Source of the DNA: UBA9647 sp963739335
GTDB taxonomy: Bacteria; Bacteroidota; Ignavibacteria; UBA10030
Length of the DNA: 64,000 bases
Assembly (NCBI GenBank): GCA_963739335.1
Contig: CAVUAC010000082.1
Coordinates: forward strand, 1 to 64,000
Reading direction: 5' to 3'
Within the stretch, counting starts at the first letter, position 1. Each line of letters begins with the position of its first letter. Position numbers and translations under genes: made by a program. The notes under the pieces were generated by a model. The model was not told the DNA's origin and did not search any database. It worked only from the letters and a program-made list of their open reading frames with translations. Of the stretch, positions 33,633-41,266 are shown piece after piece.

Positions 33633-33636
33633 CAGG

Positions 33637-33650
33637 GCGAATGCATTCGC
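33637..33650. promoter_or_regulatory. Perfect palindrome at the predicted transcription start
   Basis: GCGAATGCATTCGC is self-complementary over 14 bases and covers the predicted +1 of the promoter at 33604-33632. Its position is right for a repressor operator; as RNA it would only form a short hairpin. Confidence 0.4.
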
Positions 33651-33748
33651 AAAGTGTTGTTTTGAAGACCACGAGTCATTCTATTCATGGCAAAGCCCCG
33701 CGTCTCACCAACGCCTGGTGAGAAAGACTCGCCGGGGCTTTCAATTCT
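33639..33748 (+). ncRNA. Structured leader or small RNA upstream of the 33.7 kb gene
   Basis: About 110 transcribed bases with a nested hairpin. The outer stem is AAAGCCCCG (33692-33700) with CGGGGCTTT (33733-33741); the inner stem is TCTCACCA (33703-33710) with TGGTGAGA (33716-33723). The GTG of the next gene is 8 bases after the outer stem, so the structure could occlude initiation or terminate transcription (only a short U tract follows). It does not match any riboswitch consensus I can recall. It could be an independent small RNA or an attenuator; this is inference from structure and promoter position. Confidence 0.4.
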
Positions 33749-34291
33749 GTGACGGAAATGCCAGGACGCTCATTGACAGGACTTGAGTTCAAGGAAGCTG
33801 ACATCAAGAAGATCGCGCAGATCCTTGGTGTCCAGGCTAAACACCGAGGGAGCAATTATCGGTTCGAGGTCGAACACAAGAACTCCAACCGGAAGCTTGC
33901 TCTTGAGATCTACCCGAACATCAACATTGGTCAGCGCAAGGGGAATCTCATTTCGATCTATACGCCGACTGCTCATCTCCAGCTGCATTTCTGCACGGGG
34001 TACGTCGTCAGCAAACTGCTCGGTGAGATTACCTTCGTGGCCGAATCTGACGAGAAACTATCGGGCCTCACGGTGGAGCGGGAAGGTGGTTGCTCGCTCT
34101 ATGCAAATGTCGATCGAAGCATTCTCTCGGGGGACTTTACGACACTGGGTCCGGAGGTGATGCTCTCCGGCATCGCGTTGTCGTTGACCGAAAACATCCT
34201 ACCTCAGCCTGCACCCCTGGGCTCGGAGGTGAAGGGGAGCCAGAGAACCCAGGAGAAATCCAAACGGAAACAAAAGAACAGGATTGGATGA
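33749..34291 (+). CDS. Hypothetical protein, soluble alpha/beta
   Basis: I do not recognise this 180-residue protein. It starts with GTG at 33749, immediately after the structured leader. Residues about 10-140 look like one folded domain (alternating strands and helices, with NRKLALEIYPNINIGQRKGNLISIY and a late SGDFTTLGPEVMLSGIALSLTENIL). The last 30 residues are a polar Lys/Gln-rich tail. No signal peptide, cysteine pair or nucleotide motif is seen. Its TGA overlaps the ybeY ATG (ATGA), so it is coupled to an rRNA maturation gene. An RNA-related role is guessed only from context. Confidence 0.75.
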   Translation: MTEMPGRSLTGLEFKEADIKKIAQILGVQAKHRGSNYRFEVEHKNSNRKLALEIYPNINIGQRKGNLISIYTPTAHLQLHFCTGYVVSKLLGEITFVAESDEKLSGLTVEREGGCSLYANVDRSILSGDFTTLGPEVMLSGIALSLTENILPQPAPLGSEVKGSQRTQEKSKRKQKNRIG

Positions 34292-34716
34292 TTCTCGTCG
34301 CGAACAATCATCCCTTTCTTCGATTTCCGATACGGGACACTTTCCGAACTGTACAGAGTGTTTTACAGTATAAGTCTGTGTCCTCGTGCGAGGTGTCCAT
34401 TGTCTTTGTGGAGAGCCGCTTCATTCGCGGAATCAATCGACGCTTTCTCCGTCATGATTACATCACGGACGTCATCGCGTTTCCGCTTGGCGAGGGAGAC
34501 GGAAACGGTCGCGAGGGGGAGATCTATGTGAATCTTGACCGCGCAAAAAGTCAGGCCCGCGACTACGGGATCACGTTTGTCCAGGAGACGCGGCGGCTGA
34601 TTATTCACGGTATGCTGCATCTGCTCGGCTACATGGACTCGAGTCCACGGAAGAAAGCCCGGATGACCCGATGCGAAGATGCTCTCCTCGCACAGTTGTC
34701 GGCATCCACGAGGTGA
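34288..34716 (+). CDS. ybeY: Endoribonuclease YbeY (rRNA maturation factor)
   Basis: YbeY takes part in 16S rRNA 3'-end processing and ribosome quality control. The ATG at 34288 overlaps the previous stop and gives 142 residues. The metal-binding helix reads HGMLHLLGYMD. His107 and His111 are present, but the third ligand of the usual H-x3-H-x5-H is Asp117; I recall Asp at this place in Bacteroidota YbeY proteins, so activity is probably retained. The upstream DYITDVIAFPL motif matches the family DVLSFP. Confidence 0.9.
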   Translation: MILVANNHPFLRFPIRDTFRTVQSVLQYKSVSSCEVSIVFVESRFIRGINRRFLRHDYITDVIAFPLGEGDGNGREGEIYVNLDRAKSQARDYGITFVQETRRLIIHGMLHLLGYMDSSPRKKARMTRCEDALLAQLSASTR

Positions 34717-34723
34717 AAGGACT

Positions 34724-35180
34724 ATGCAAGAACGGATTGTAGAAATCATACTCTTTCTGGTAAGTGAACTGAAGTCGAACAAGCAGCTCAATGACGTCGA
34801 TGTTTCACTCCTGACTGAAAGCGGTTACACCCAGACAGAAATCTCCACCGCGTTCTCCTGGCTCTTCGAACGAATGTCTTTGGGCCAGGAGTTGGTGGCC
34901 AAGGATCAGCGACACCAGCCTTTCTCACCGTGTTCTGCACGAAGCCGAGAAAATGGTCATTACGCCTGAAGGCTTCGGCTACCTCCTGCAGTGCAGGCAG
35001 CTGGGCTTGCTGACGAACGCCGATATCGAGACGATTATTGAACGAATCATGGGGGCTGGCTTCTCCAGCGCCGGCGTCCCTGAAATGAAGAGCTTTGTGG
35101 CCGGGATGCTGCTCGACAACGAGGGGCATTCGGGAATGAGCGGCCGGATCTCACTGAATAGCGATGATACGATTCACTAG
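34724..35180 (+). CDS. Smg/DUF494-family protein, apparent frameshift near 34922
   Basis: The N-terminal part (from ATG 34724, ERIVEIILFLVSELK) and the C-terminal part (EKMVITPEGFGYLLQCRQLGLL onward, ending at 35180) are in different frames. Together they match a Smg/DUF494 protein of unknown function. Dropping one T of the TTT at 34921-34923 joins them into 152 residues, the family length, and restores an HRVLHEAEK bridge. As written, translation would stop near 34969. A sequence error is most likely, a recent pseudogene less so. The gene lies between ybeY and topA; smg lies next to topA in many bacteria, which supports the call. Confidence 0.78.
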
Positions 35181-35190
35181 TGCAGGTTGA

Positions 35191-37449
35191 ATGGACAAAT
35201 CACTCATCATAGTAGAATCCCCGTCGAAAGCGAAGACGATTAATAAATATCTCGGAAAAGAGTATATCGTCGAAGCATCCATCGGTCACATCAAGAACCT
35301 TCCCAAGAGCAAGCTCGGAGTCGATGTCGACAACGAGTTTGCCGTGGTGTACGAAAACATCCAGGGGAAGGACGAGGTTATCGAAAAGCTGCGCAATAGG
35401 GCGGCGAAAGCAAAAGCGATCTTTCTGGCAACTGACCCTGACCGGGAAGGGGAAGCGATTGCGGCTCATCTGGCGGAAGAAATTCGCGATGTCAATAAGA
35501 ACATCAAGCGTGTGCTGTTTCATGAGATTACGGCTGAAGGCGTGAAGGAGGGCATGCGCCATCCGAAGAAGATCGATTCACATCTAGTCCTTTCACAGCA
35601 GGCCCGGCGCGCGATGGACCGTATCGTGGGATACAAGGTCAGTCCTTTTGTATGGAAGACGGTGTACTATGGGTTGTCTGCCGGACGGGTGCAGTCTGTC
35701 GCGCTGCGTCTCATTTGTGAACGGGAAGTAGCTATTCGTGGTTTCGTTCCTGAAGAATACTGGTCCATCACGGGAGAATTTCAGACTTCTCAGAGCGAGC
35801 CCTTTCTCGCGAAACTCATGAAGGTTGCGGGTGCTGAGCCGCGCATCCCCGATGAGACAACCGCACGTGGATATCTCGAAGAAATCCAGAGACAACAGTT
35901 CGAGGTCAGCGCCGTCGATCGGAAGCCGGTCAAGCGAAATCCGCCCGCCCCGTTTATCACGAGCACCCTTCAACAGGAGGCGGCGCGGCGACTTCGCTTC
36001 TCGGCGAAACGAACCATGATGCTTGCTCAGAAGCTTTACGAAGGTGTCGAAGTGGGAGAGGAAGGACCCACCGGGCTCATCACGTATATGCGTACGGATT
36101 CGACGAGGCTCAGTGCGGAGGCTGTGGCGCAAGTGCGTGAGTACATTTATGACAACTACGGCAAAGAGTACCTGCCGAAAGAACCGCGTCTCTTCAAGAA
36201 AGGGAAAGCCTCGCAGGATGCCCATGAAGCCATCCGACCAACGTCGTTGAAACACACACCGAAGGCGGTGAAAAAGCATCTTGACAAGGATCTCTTCCTT
36301 CTTTACGAGCTCATCTGGAACAGATTTGTTGCCTGCCAGATGTTGCCGGCGGAATTTGAGCAGATGTCGGTCGATGTGGTCGGCGGAGAGTACCTGTTTC
36401 GGGCCACCGATCAGCGGCCTCTCTTCCGTGGCTTCCTGCAGGTATACGACGACGTTGCGGAAGAGAACGGTGGTGACAAGGAGGACGCTGATCCTGTGTC
36501 AAAACTTCCGGAGAATCTCGCTGCGGGACAAGCCGCAGCCCTGCGAAATCTGATTCCGCGACAACACTTTACCAAGCCGCCGGCACGCTATACCGAAAGC
36601 AGTCTCGTGAAAGAGCTGGAGTCGCTGGGCATAGGCCGACCCAGTACGTATGCCATGATCGTGAGCACGGTCATCGATCGGAAATATATCGAGCAAACGG
36701 ACCGCAAGCTCTACGCGACGGAGCTTGGGATGCAGGTCAACAAACTCCTCGTCCAGTATTTCCCCGACATTTTCAGCGTTACGTTTACGGCGCAAATGGA
36801 GGAAGAACTGGACACCATTGCCTCGGGCAAGCAGCCGTATGTGAAAGTGATGAAGGACTTCTACGATCCTTTCATCCGGGCGCTCGAGAAAGTGGACAAG
36901 CACGCCCAGAAGATTAAGAAGTCACTTCAGGAAGAGACCGCGGAGGTCTGTGTGGTGTGTGGCCGGAAGATGATTATCAAGTGGGGGCGCAATGGTCGCT
37001 TCATGGCCTGCTCGGGATACCCCGATTGCAAGAACACGAAACCGTTGGCGGAGGACCAGGAAAAGCACCAGCACCTTGCCGGCATGAAGTGCGAGCTGTG
37101 TGGTGGAGATATGGTGGTGAAGGCCGGTCGATTTGGAACATTCCTCGGTTGTTCGAACTATCCGACGTGCAAGAACACGAAGCCGATCTCCATGGGGATT
37201 CCCTGTCCGAAGTGCAAACACGGCGATCTTGTTGAGCGAAAGACCAAGAAGGGCAAGCGTACGTTCTACGGCTGTAACCGGTACCCGGAGTGTGATTTTG
37301 CTTCCTGGGACAAGCCGGTCAGTCAGCCGTGCTCCAATTGCGGTTCGACCTATGTCGTGAGTAAATACTCGCAGGCGAAAGGAGAGTATCTCAAGTGTCC
37401 TGAGTGCGGTGAGGAATTTGCGAAAGAGCAATTGGCCGTTGGGGCCTAG
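35191..37449 (+). CDS. topA: DNA topoisomerase I
   Basis: Type IA topoisomerase relaxing negative supercoils. The 752 residues open with the Toprim domain (LIIVESPSKAKTI, acidic TDPDREGEA near 85), followed by the four-domain core with catalytic Tyr299 in GLITYMRTDST. After residue about 580 come three or four C-terminal zinc ribbons (CVVCGRK, CELCGG, CPKCKHG, CSNCGS pairs). AGGTTG precedes the ATG. It begins 11 bases after the DUF494 gene. Confidence 0.97.
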   Translation: MDKSLIIVESPSKAKTINKYLGKEYIVEASIGHIKNLPKSKLGVDVDNEFAVVYENIQGKDEVIEKLRNRAAKAKAIFLATDPDREGEAIAAHLAEEIRDVNKNIKRVLFHEITAEGVKEGMRHPKKIDSHLVLSQQARRAMDRIVGYKVSPFVWKTVYYGLSAGRVQSVALRLICEREVAIRGFVPEEYWSITGEFQTSQSEPFLAKLMKVAGAEPRIPDETTARGYLEEIQRQQFEVSAVDRKPVKRNPPAPFITSTLQQEAARRLRFSAKRTMMLAQKLYEGVEVGEEGPTGLITYMRTDSTRLSAEAVAQVREYIYDNYGKEYLPKEPRLFKKGKASQDAHEAIRPTSLKHTPKAVKKHLDKDLFLLYELIWNRFVACQMLPAEFEQMSVDVVGGEYLFRATDQRPLFRGFLQVYDDVAEENGGDKEDADPVSKLPENLAAGQAAALRNLIPRQHFTKPPARYTESSLVKELESLGIGRPSTYAMIVSTVIDRKYIEQTDRKLYATELGMQVNKLLVQYFPDIFSVTFTAQMEEELDTIASGKQPYVKVMKDFYDPFIRALEKVDKHAQKIKKSLQEETAEVCVVCGRKMIIKWGRNGRFMACSGYPDCKNTKPLAEDQEKHQHLAGMKCELCGGDMVVKAGRFGTFLGCSNYPTCKNTKPISMGIPCPKCKHGDLVERKTKKGKRTFYGCNRYPECDFASWDKPVSQPCSNCGSTYVVSKYSQAKGEYLKCPECGEEFAKEQLAVGA

Positions 37450-37493
37450 TTCACCCATCGATTGTTATTGCCTACTCGAGAGGTTGCGTCGGT

Positions 37494-38390
37494 ATGCATA
37501 AGAGCGTTCGCAGTTTCCTGGAATATCTTGAAGTCGAACGTAATTATTCGTCCAACACTCTCCGTGCATACGAAGCTGACCTGCGTCATTTTATCACTTA
37601 CCTGTTCTCCAGCTCTGTTCACACGCTGAACGAAGTGAACAAGAATCTCCTTCGTTCGTATCTCAGCAGTCTGCTCGATTCGGGTCTGACCAAGAAGAGC
37701 GTGGCCAGGAAAATCGCTTGCTTGCGGTCCTTCTTCCGATACACGAAGCGGCAGAAGATCACATCGACGAACCCCACTCTCACCCTGATATCACCGAAAC
37801 TGGAGAAACGGCTCCCCTCGTTTCTGGATGAATCGGCAACTCAGCGATTGTTCAACTCGATCGACACCACGACATCGCAGGGAAGGCGCGCAGCGGCGAT
37901 TCTGGAACTCTTTTATTCCACAGGGATGCGATTGAGCGAGCTGATCAATTTGAATGTCGAAGACCTCGATTTCGGGCAAGGACTTGTGAAGGTGACGGGC
38001 AAGGGATCAAAGCAGCGGATCCTGCCTGTCGGTCGGCACGCGCTCCGTGCCCTGAGATTGTATCTCTCCGATCGAGACAGAATCGCGGTGCGTTCGCGCG
38101 ATGTTCCAGACGAGCTCGCGCTTTTTCTGAATGCAAAGGGTGCACGATTCTATCCCGAGGCGGTGATTCGGATGGTCAAAGGCTACATTGGGAAGGTGTC
38201 GGAGATCGAAAAGAGGTCGCCGCACGTTATTCGGCACACCTTTGCTACTCACTTGCTGAATCGCGGGGCAGACTTGAGGGCCGTCAAGGAGTTGTTGGGG
38301 CATGAGAGCCTTTCGACGACTCAGGTGTATACTCATGTTTCAACGGAACAACTGAAGAAAATCTACCGTCAGTCTCATCCAAAGGCCTAG
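37494..38390 (+). CDS. xerC: Tyrosine recombinase XerC/XerD-like
   Basis: Site-specific recombinase expected to resolve chromosome dimers at dif. The 298 residues have the SAM-like N-terminal core-binding domain (about 1-90, RSFLEYLEVERNYSSNTLRAY) and the catalytic domain. The active-site residues are Arg146 (TGMRLSEL), the H-x-x-R box (His244, Arg247), the GHESLSTTQ histidine and the nucleophile Tyr in VYTHVS. No dif site or cargo flanks it, so this is a housekeeping copy rather than an integrase. XerC versus XerD is not decidable here. Confidence 0.9.
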   Translation: MHKSVRSFLEYLEVERNYSSNTLRAYEADLRHFITYLFSSSVHTLNEVNKNLLRSYLSSLLDSGLTKKSVARKIACLRSFFRYTKRQKITSTNPTLTLISPKLEKRLPSFLDESATQRLFNSIDTTTSQGRRAAAILELFYSTGMRLSELINLNVEDLDFGQGLVKVTGKGSKQRILPVGRHALRALRLYLSDRDRIAVRSRDVPDELALFLNAKGARFYPEAVIRMVKGYIGKVSEIEKRSPHVIRHTFATHLLNRGADLRAVKELLGHESLSTTQVYTHVSTEQLKKIYRQSHPKA

Positions 38391-38442
38391 ACGAGAGCAG
38401 GGGAACCATGCGCTCGACCGTGCTAACAGAAAGGAACCTCCT

Positions 38443-38775
38443 ATGAACACGATCGTAACATCCAGGCACTTCAGAGCACATGATACACTGGTTGATTACG
38501 CAAAGGCAGCTGTTGAGAAGCTGGATCACTACTATGATGGTATTATCAAATGTGAAGTGAAGCTGAATTTCCAGAAATCGCATAAGAGCGTAAAGATTGC
38601 CGAAATCATCGTCACTGTCTACAAGAATAAGATCACCGCGGAGGGGGAGAGTGATGATTTCGAAAAATCGGTTGACGGCGCCGTCGACAAGGTGTTGGCT
38701 CGGTTGAAGAAATACAAAGAGAAACTGCACGCGAAGGATCGCAAGCAGGTTCGACGCGTTCGCGCAAAAGCTTAA
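38443..38775 (+). CDS. hpf: Ribosome hibernation-promoting factor (short form)
   Basis: Small ribosome-binding protein of the HPF/YfiA (sigma-54 modulation) family that blocks or dimerises ribosomes in slow growth. The 110 residues have the beta-alpha-beta-beta-beta-alpha pattern, starting MNTIVTSRHFRAHDTLVDYAK and ending with a basic KKYKEKLHAKDRKQ helix. It lacks the C-terminal dimerisation domain of long HPF. AAAGGAACC precedes the ATG. hprK follows after 21 bases. Confidence 0.9.
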   Translation: MNTIVTSRHFRAHDTLVDYAKAAVEKLDHYYDGIIKCEVKLNFQKSHKSVKIAEIIVTVYKNKITAEGESDDFEKSVDGAVDKVLARLKKYKEKLHAKDRKQVRRVRAKA

Positions 38776-38796
38776 ACTAAGCGAAGGAATCCTTCC

Positions 38797-39804
38797 ATGG
38801 CACTCGAGAATTTGAAAGAGTCCCGTCGAGAGAGTATCACGGTTGGCTCTTTCCATGAAAGCAACAAAGACCGTCTGAAGATGATCGCCATCAACGGCGA
38901 TGTGGGTTTTCAAAAGGTCATCCGGGACAGGAGCATACACCGGCCGGGTCTTGGTCTGGCGGGATATGTTGAGCTGTTCACCTATGACCGTGTTCAAGTC
39001 ATGGGCAACACCGAGGTTCGGTATCTCAAACACCTAAGCCTCTCCGAACGGATCCGGGCCTTCGAGACGATTTTCCAATTTGAAATCCCTTGTGTTGTCA
39101 TCACCGGCGACAATACGATTGATGATGAGCTAATAGCCATTGCTACGAGGCGGGGCGTTTCTGTATTCCGAACGCCTCTCGAGACGACTAAACTCGTGTA
39201 TTTCGTCAGTGATTTTCTCGATGACCAGTTTTCGCCGCAGACGACGATCCACGGTGCGTTCATCGATGTCTATGGAATCGGCGTCCTGCTCGTGGGTCGC
39301 TCCGGCATTGGCAAGAGCGAAATAGCACTCGACCTCGTTGAACGTGGCCATCGACTCGTGGCGGATGATGTTGTGATGATCACCCGCAAGGGGGAAGGCA
39401 TTCTCATTGGATACGGGACGGATGTCGTGAAGCATTTCATGGAAATCCGCGGTTTGGGATTGATCGATGTGCGATCAATTTTCGGAATTCGTTCGATCCG
39501 CTTTCAGAAGAGGGCGGAGCTTGTTGTCGAGCTGGAAGACTGGAGGAATGATCTGGAATATACGCGCACGGGACTCGATCATGACAACATCTCCATTCTC
39601 AGCGTGGAAATACCCCATGTCAAGCTTCCGATATTCCCGGGAAAGAACATCACGGTCATCGTGGAAGTGATTGCCCTGGACTACTTATTAAAGCACTACG
39701 GTTACGATGCCGCACGGGAGTTCGCCAGCCGGCTTGATGCGGCGATTGCAGAGAAATCCAGGGGGAAAAGAGCCATTGACTACTTTGAGCATGATTTCGA
39801 GTAA
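38797..39804 (+). CDS. hprK: HPr kinase/phosphorylase
   Basis: Bifunctional kinase and phosphorylase acting on Ser46 of HPr in carbon regulation. The 335 residues have the N-terminal DRTGG-like domain (about 1-140) and the kinase domain with P-loop GRSGIGKSE (Lys173) and a downstream ADDVVMI acidic loop. The signature EIRGLGLIDVRSIFGI is intact. No HPr or PTS enzyme is in the window. In proteobacteria hpf and hprK are also neighbours, so the pairing is old. Confidence 0.95.
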   Translation: MALENLKESRRESITVGSFHESNKDRLKMIAINGDVGFQKVIRDRSIHRPGLGLAGYVELFTYDRVQVMGNTEVRYLKHLSLSERIRAFETIFQFEIPCVVITGDNTIDDELIAIATRRGVSVFRTPLETTKLVYFVSDFLDDQFSPQTTIHGAFIDVYGIGVLLVGRSGIGKSEIALDLVERGHRLVADDVVMITRKGEGILIGYGTDVVKHFMEIRGLGLIDVRSIFGIRSIRFQKRAELVVELEDWRNDLEYTRTGLDHDNISILSVEIPHVKLPIFPGKNITVIVEVIALDYLLKHYGYDAAREFASRLDAAIAEKSRGKRAIDYFEHDFE

Positions 39805-39818
39805 TCGTGCCAAATGGC

Positions 39819-39847
39819 TTGACATAACCTCAAATATTCTCTAACTT
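39819..39847 (+). promoter_or_regulatory. Promoter of the M23 peptidase gene
   Basis: TTGACA (39819-39824), 17-base spacer, TAACTT (39842-39847), about 80 bases before the peptidase start. Confidence 0.5.
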
Positions 39848-39929
39848 CGGGCAGCTTTTTGCAGGTTTCGGAGAAAGGCACAATTTCCTATCCACGCATT
39901 CAGAACGGACGGAAAACCTCGAGCACTGA

Positions 39930-40880
39930 ATGAGTAGATTCAAACTCTACTATTTTTCGACGAGATCTCTCAAGTTCATTGAAGCCCGCTGGTTCAAGAT
40001 GAAATTCGCGGTGCTTTCGATGATCCTGGGGATGGTGATCTTGGGCATCGGCTTTGAGGCAAACCAGATTCTCGGCGATGCTCTTGGCTTGGGGGTGCAG
40101 AGGAACAAAGCTCTCGTGGCAGAGAACGCAGTGCTGCGAGATCAACTCCGCGTCTTCACGAACCGGTTGCAGAGCCTGCACGAGAAGATTGCGGCTCTGA
40201 GCAATCAAGGAAACGAACTGCGTTTGCTCGTGGACTTGCCGAAGGTTGACACTGATACGCGTGAGGCGGGATACGGAGGGACGGATGAGCGCATTGACCT
40301 TGGCGTCGCGACTGACGTCAACAAGATGCTGAACAATTTGCGCGCTTCTGTTACGAAAGCCGAAAAAGAATTGCAGCTTCAGCAGACGGTCTATCATGAA
40401 GCTGTTGCGAAGTACGATGAGAACAAGGAAATGTATCCGTGCATCCCTGCGATCAAACCGATGGAGGGATACTACTCCATGCACAGCTTCGGGATGCGGT
40501 ATCATCCGGTGTATCATGCTATGCTGCCGCACGAGGGCCTCGATATTGCCAACGATGTCGGGACCGCGGTCTATGCGACAGGTGACGGCGTCGTCGAGAG
40601 CGCAGGGCGGACATCTGCTGGCCTTGGCATCATGATCGTGATCAATCACGGGTACGGCTACACGACGGTTTATGGCCATCTGAGCAAGGTGCTCGTCCGT
40701 TCAGGGGAGCGCGTCAACCGCGGTGCGCTCATTGCCCGGTCGGGACGCACCGGCGTCGTGACAGGCCCCCATCTCCACTACGAAGTTCGACTGCACGGGC
40801 AACTGCAAAACCCCGTCGACTATTTCTTTGACGACATCGATTACAACAAGATCAAGGAGCAGCTAGCTCTTTCTCAGTAG
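39930..40880 (+). CDS. Membrane-anchored M23-family murein endopeptidase
   Basis: Zinc metallopeptidase (LytM/peptidase M23) for peptidoglycan remodelling. The 316 residues have a cytoplasmic N-terminus, one transmembrane helix (about 28-50), a coiled coil (about 60-170) and the M23 domain. The domain shows the metal ligands in HEGLDIAND and GPHLHYEV plus YGHLSK. The zinc ligands are intact, so it is probably a catalytically active enzyme rather than an EnvC/NlpD-type degenerate activator. Its own promoter precedes it. Confidence 0.9.
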   Translation: MSRFKLYYFSTRSLKFIEARWFKMKFAVLSMILGMVILGIGFEANQILGDALGLGVQRNKALVAENAVLRDQLRVFTNRLQSLHEKIAALSNQGNELRLLVDLPKVDTDTREAGYGGTDERIDLGVATDVNKMLNNLRASVTKAEKELQLQQTVYHEAVAKYDENKEMYPCIPAIKPMEGYYSMHSFGMRYHPVYHAMLPHEGLDIANDVGTAVYATGDGVVESAGRTSAGLGIMIVINHGYGYTTVYGHLSKVLVRSGERVNRGALIARSGRTGVVTGPHLHYEVRLHGQLQNPVDYFFDDIDYNKIKEQLALSQ

Positions 40881-40943
40881 CTTTGAAAGTATTGAGCGGG
40901 CGGAATCTCTTCGGTCGTACGCTCTCGGAGGAGTTTTTGAAAA

Positions 40944-41168
40944 ATGATCTGGACACTCGAACTGGCCTCGTATCTTGATGACGCACCCTGGCCTGCCACG
41001 AAAGAGGAGTTGATTGATTATGCAGTCCGGACTGGTGCGCCCCTCGAGGTTCTCCAGAATCTTGAAGAGTTGGAAGACAGCGACGAACCATATGAAAGTA
41101 TGGAAGAGATTTGGCCGGACTACCCAACGGACGAAGATTTCTTTTTTGAAGACGACAAGGAGTACTAG
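40944..41168 (+). CDS. DUF2795-family small acidic protein
   Basis: A 74-residue protein whose first 45 residues match DUF2795 (MIWTLELASYLDDAPWPATKEELIDYAVRTGAP, leading to a short helix). The remainder is a very acidic tail (Glu/Asp-rich, DEDFFFEDD). DUF2795 proteins are common in Bacteroidota/Chlorobiota and have no established function. GGAGG lies upstream of the ATG. An intrinsic terminator follows, so it ends its unit. Confidence 0.85.
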   Translation: MIWTLELASYLDDAPWPATKEELIDYAVRTGAPLEVLQNLEELEDSDEPYESMEEIWPDYPTDEDFFFEDDKEY

Positions 41169-41226
41169 TTTCTCCGAGAACCTTACGTGAGGTTGCCCTC
41201 CTTGATGACGGACAGGGCCGGCAGTG

Positions 41227-41257
41227 AACCCAGCGTTTCGTGGCTGGGTTTTTTTTT
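41227..41257 (+). terminator. Rho-independent terminator before the Omp85 gene
   Basis: AACCCAGC (41227-41234) pairs with GCTGGGTT (41243-41250) across an eight-base loop and is followed by a run of nine Ts. It ends ten bases before the next start codon, so that gene probably has a promoter overlapping the terminator or relies on read-through. Confidence 0.8.
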
Positions 41258-41266
41258 GAATATACC

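Noticed and set aside
33692..33741. Cyclic-di-GMP (GEMM) riboswitch reading of the leader
   Set aside because: It contains a GCAAAGCC-like string, but that string is paired within the outer stem, and the GEMM tetraloop-receptor pattern is absent.
37494..38390. Integrase of a mobile element
   Set aside because: The recombinase is XerC/D-like, flanked by topA and hpf, with no attachment repeats or cargo.
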